This document shows, piece by piece, positions 63,720 through 64,000 of a stretch of 64,000 nucleotides of DNA; within the stretch, counting starts at the first letter, position 1; each line of letters opens with the position of its first letter. The DNA is from an uncultured Planctomycetota bacterium (GTDB taxonomy: Bacteria > Planctomycetota > UBA1135 > GCA-002686595). The position numbers and the translations under genes are program-made. Under the pieces are notes generated by a model. That model saw only the letters and a list, made by a program, of their open reading frames with translations. It was not told the origin of the DNA and did not search any database. The DNA lies in NCBI GenBank assembly GCA_903928115.1, contig CAIYPP010000054.1, forward strand, positions 1 through 64,000, given 5' to 3'.

Positions 63720-64000
63720 ATGCGCACCTCCCTGCTCACGGTCCTTCCCCTCGGGCTCGCGCTGCTCCCGCTCGCCGGCTGCTACGAATGTGGCGGCTGC
63801 GGGACCCCCGACAACGACGACCCGCCGCCGGTCGCGTACTACGACATCTGGGAGCTCGAGCCCAACGACGACGGCTGCTGCCCCGACTCTCTCGGCACGA
63901 CCTACATCGGCGACACGTTCGTGATCGGCGGCATGATCCGCGACGACCTGTACGACCCGTACGACGGCTTTGGACTTTCCGCCGGAGAGCCGCAGGACGT
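63720..64000 (+). CDS. Lipoprotein of unknown function (cut by window edge)
   Basis: The first 93 codons are visible. A lipoprotein signal (LLPLAGC, Cys21) is followed by a Cys/Gly/Asp/Pro-rich segment (YECGGCGTPDNDDPPPV), then WELEPNDDGCCPDSLG and TYIGDTFVIGG. The EPND pattern resembles N-terminal parts of planctomycete surface proteins with pre-peptidase-like beta domains, but this is only a suggestion. AAAGGA lies about 10 bases before the ATG. The C-terminus is outside the window. Confidence 0.65.
   Translation, partial: MRTSLLTVLPLGLALLPLAGCYECGGCGTPDNDDPPPVAYYDIWELEPNDDGCCPDSLGTTYIGDTFVIGGMIRDDLYDPYDGFGLSAGEPQD

Overview
The window is very GC-rich, gene-dense bacterial chromosome. It suggests a member of the Planctomycetota or a close PVC relative. 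The reasons are a DUF1080 (3-keto-disaccharide hydrolase) lipoprotein, a PVC-type dehydrogenase/cytochrome c protein with a CAACH heme motif, a secreted sulfatase-like lipoprotein, an arylsulfotransferase-like secreted protein, a TPR protein ending in two RNA-polymerase-alpha C-terminal domains, and many lipoprotein or secretion signals on uncharacterised proteins. GTG starts are common and 4-base start/stop overlaps are frequent. The strong third-position GC bias creates very long antisense open frames, which are not annotated.

Layout. 1-4431: an edge-truncated glutamine-amidotransferase/N-acetyl-sugar-amidotransferase fusion (-), an arylsulfotransferase-like protein (+) and a 2OG-Fe(II) oxygenase (+). 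4448-11839: a 2114-residue secreted macroglobulin-like protein and a ROK sugar kinase (both -). 12028-18160: a complete type I restriction-modification operon hsdM-hsdS-hsdR (+), next to the 3' end of tRNA-Cys (-). 18492-21418: a small membrane protein and two secreted degenerate peptidase-like proteins (-). 21584: tRNA-Leu(UAA). 21675-28882: leucyl aminopeptidase followed by a tripartite RND efflux system (adaptor, TolC-like, pump), translationally coupled (-). 28930-31927: ETF-quinone oxidoreductase, a fused MoaD-MoaE and SSB (-). 32044: PilZ protein (+). 32421-39647: a translation/secretion block on the minus strand, ffh, rpsP, an endonuclease III-like gene, maf, rpmE, prfA, a membrane protein and prmC. 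39718-42638: membrane protein, murA and a HIT protein (-). 42888-49039: TPR/alpha-CTD protein, ruvA, a serine-biosynthesis set (dehydrogenase, phosphatase, class V aminotransferase) and the DUF1080 lipoprotein (+). 49044-55499: an apparent operon of HEQAH lipoprotein, sulfatase-like lipoprotein and PVC cytochrome (-). 55636-63574: thioredoxin-like (+), ribD (-), mdh (+), SGNH hydrolase (-), beta-propeller lipoprotein (+), miaB (-) and a hotdog thioesterase (+). 63720-end: a truncated lipoprotein (+).

Most genes are housekeeping (translation, SRP, serine, riboflavin, malate, peptidoglycan, tRNA modification) set among lineage-type envelope and secreted proteins. The only recognisable defence system is the type I R-M operon. 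The most unusual items are the TPR protein with tandem alpha-CTDs upstream of ruvA, an endonuclease III homologue that keeps its FeS cluster but lacks both catalytic residues and carries a Lys/Ala/Glu-rich tail, the fused amidotransferase at the left edge, the MoaD-MoaE fusion, a sulfatase-like protein with threonine at the nucleophile site, and a short LGY-x-G/S-G motif shared by three unrelated secreted proteins. No CRISPR array, insertion sequence or integrase was seen.
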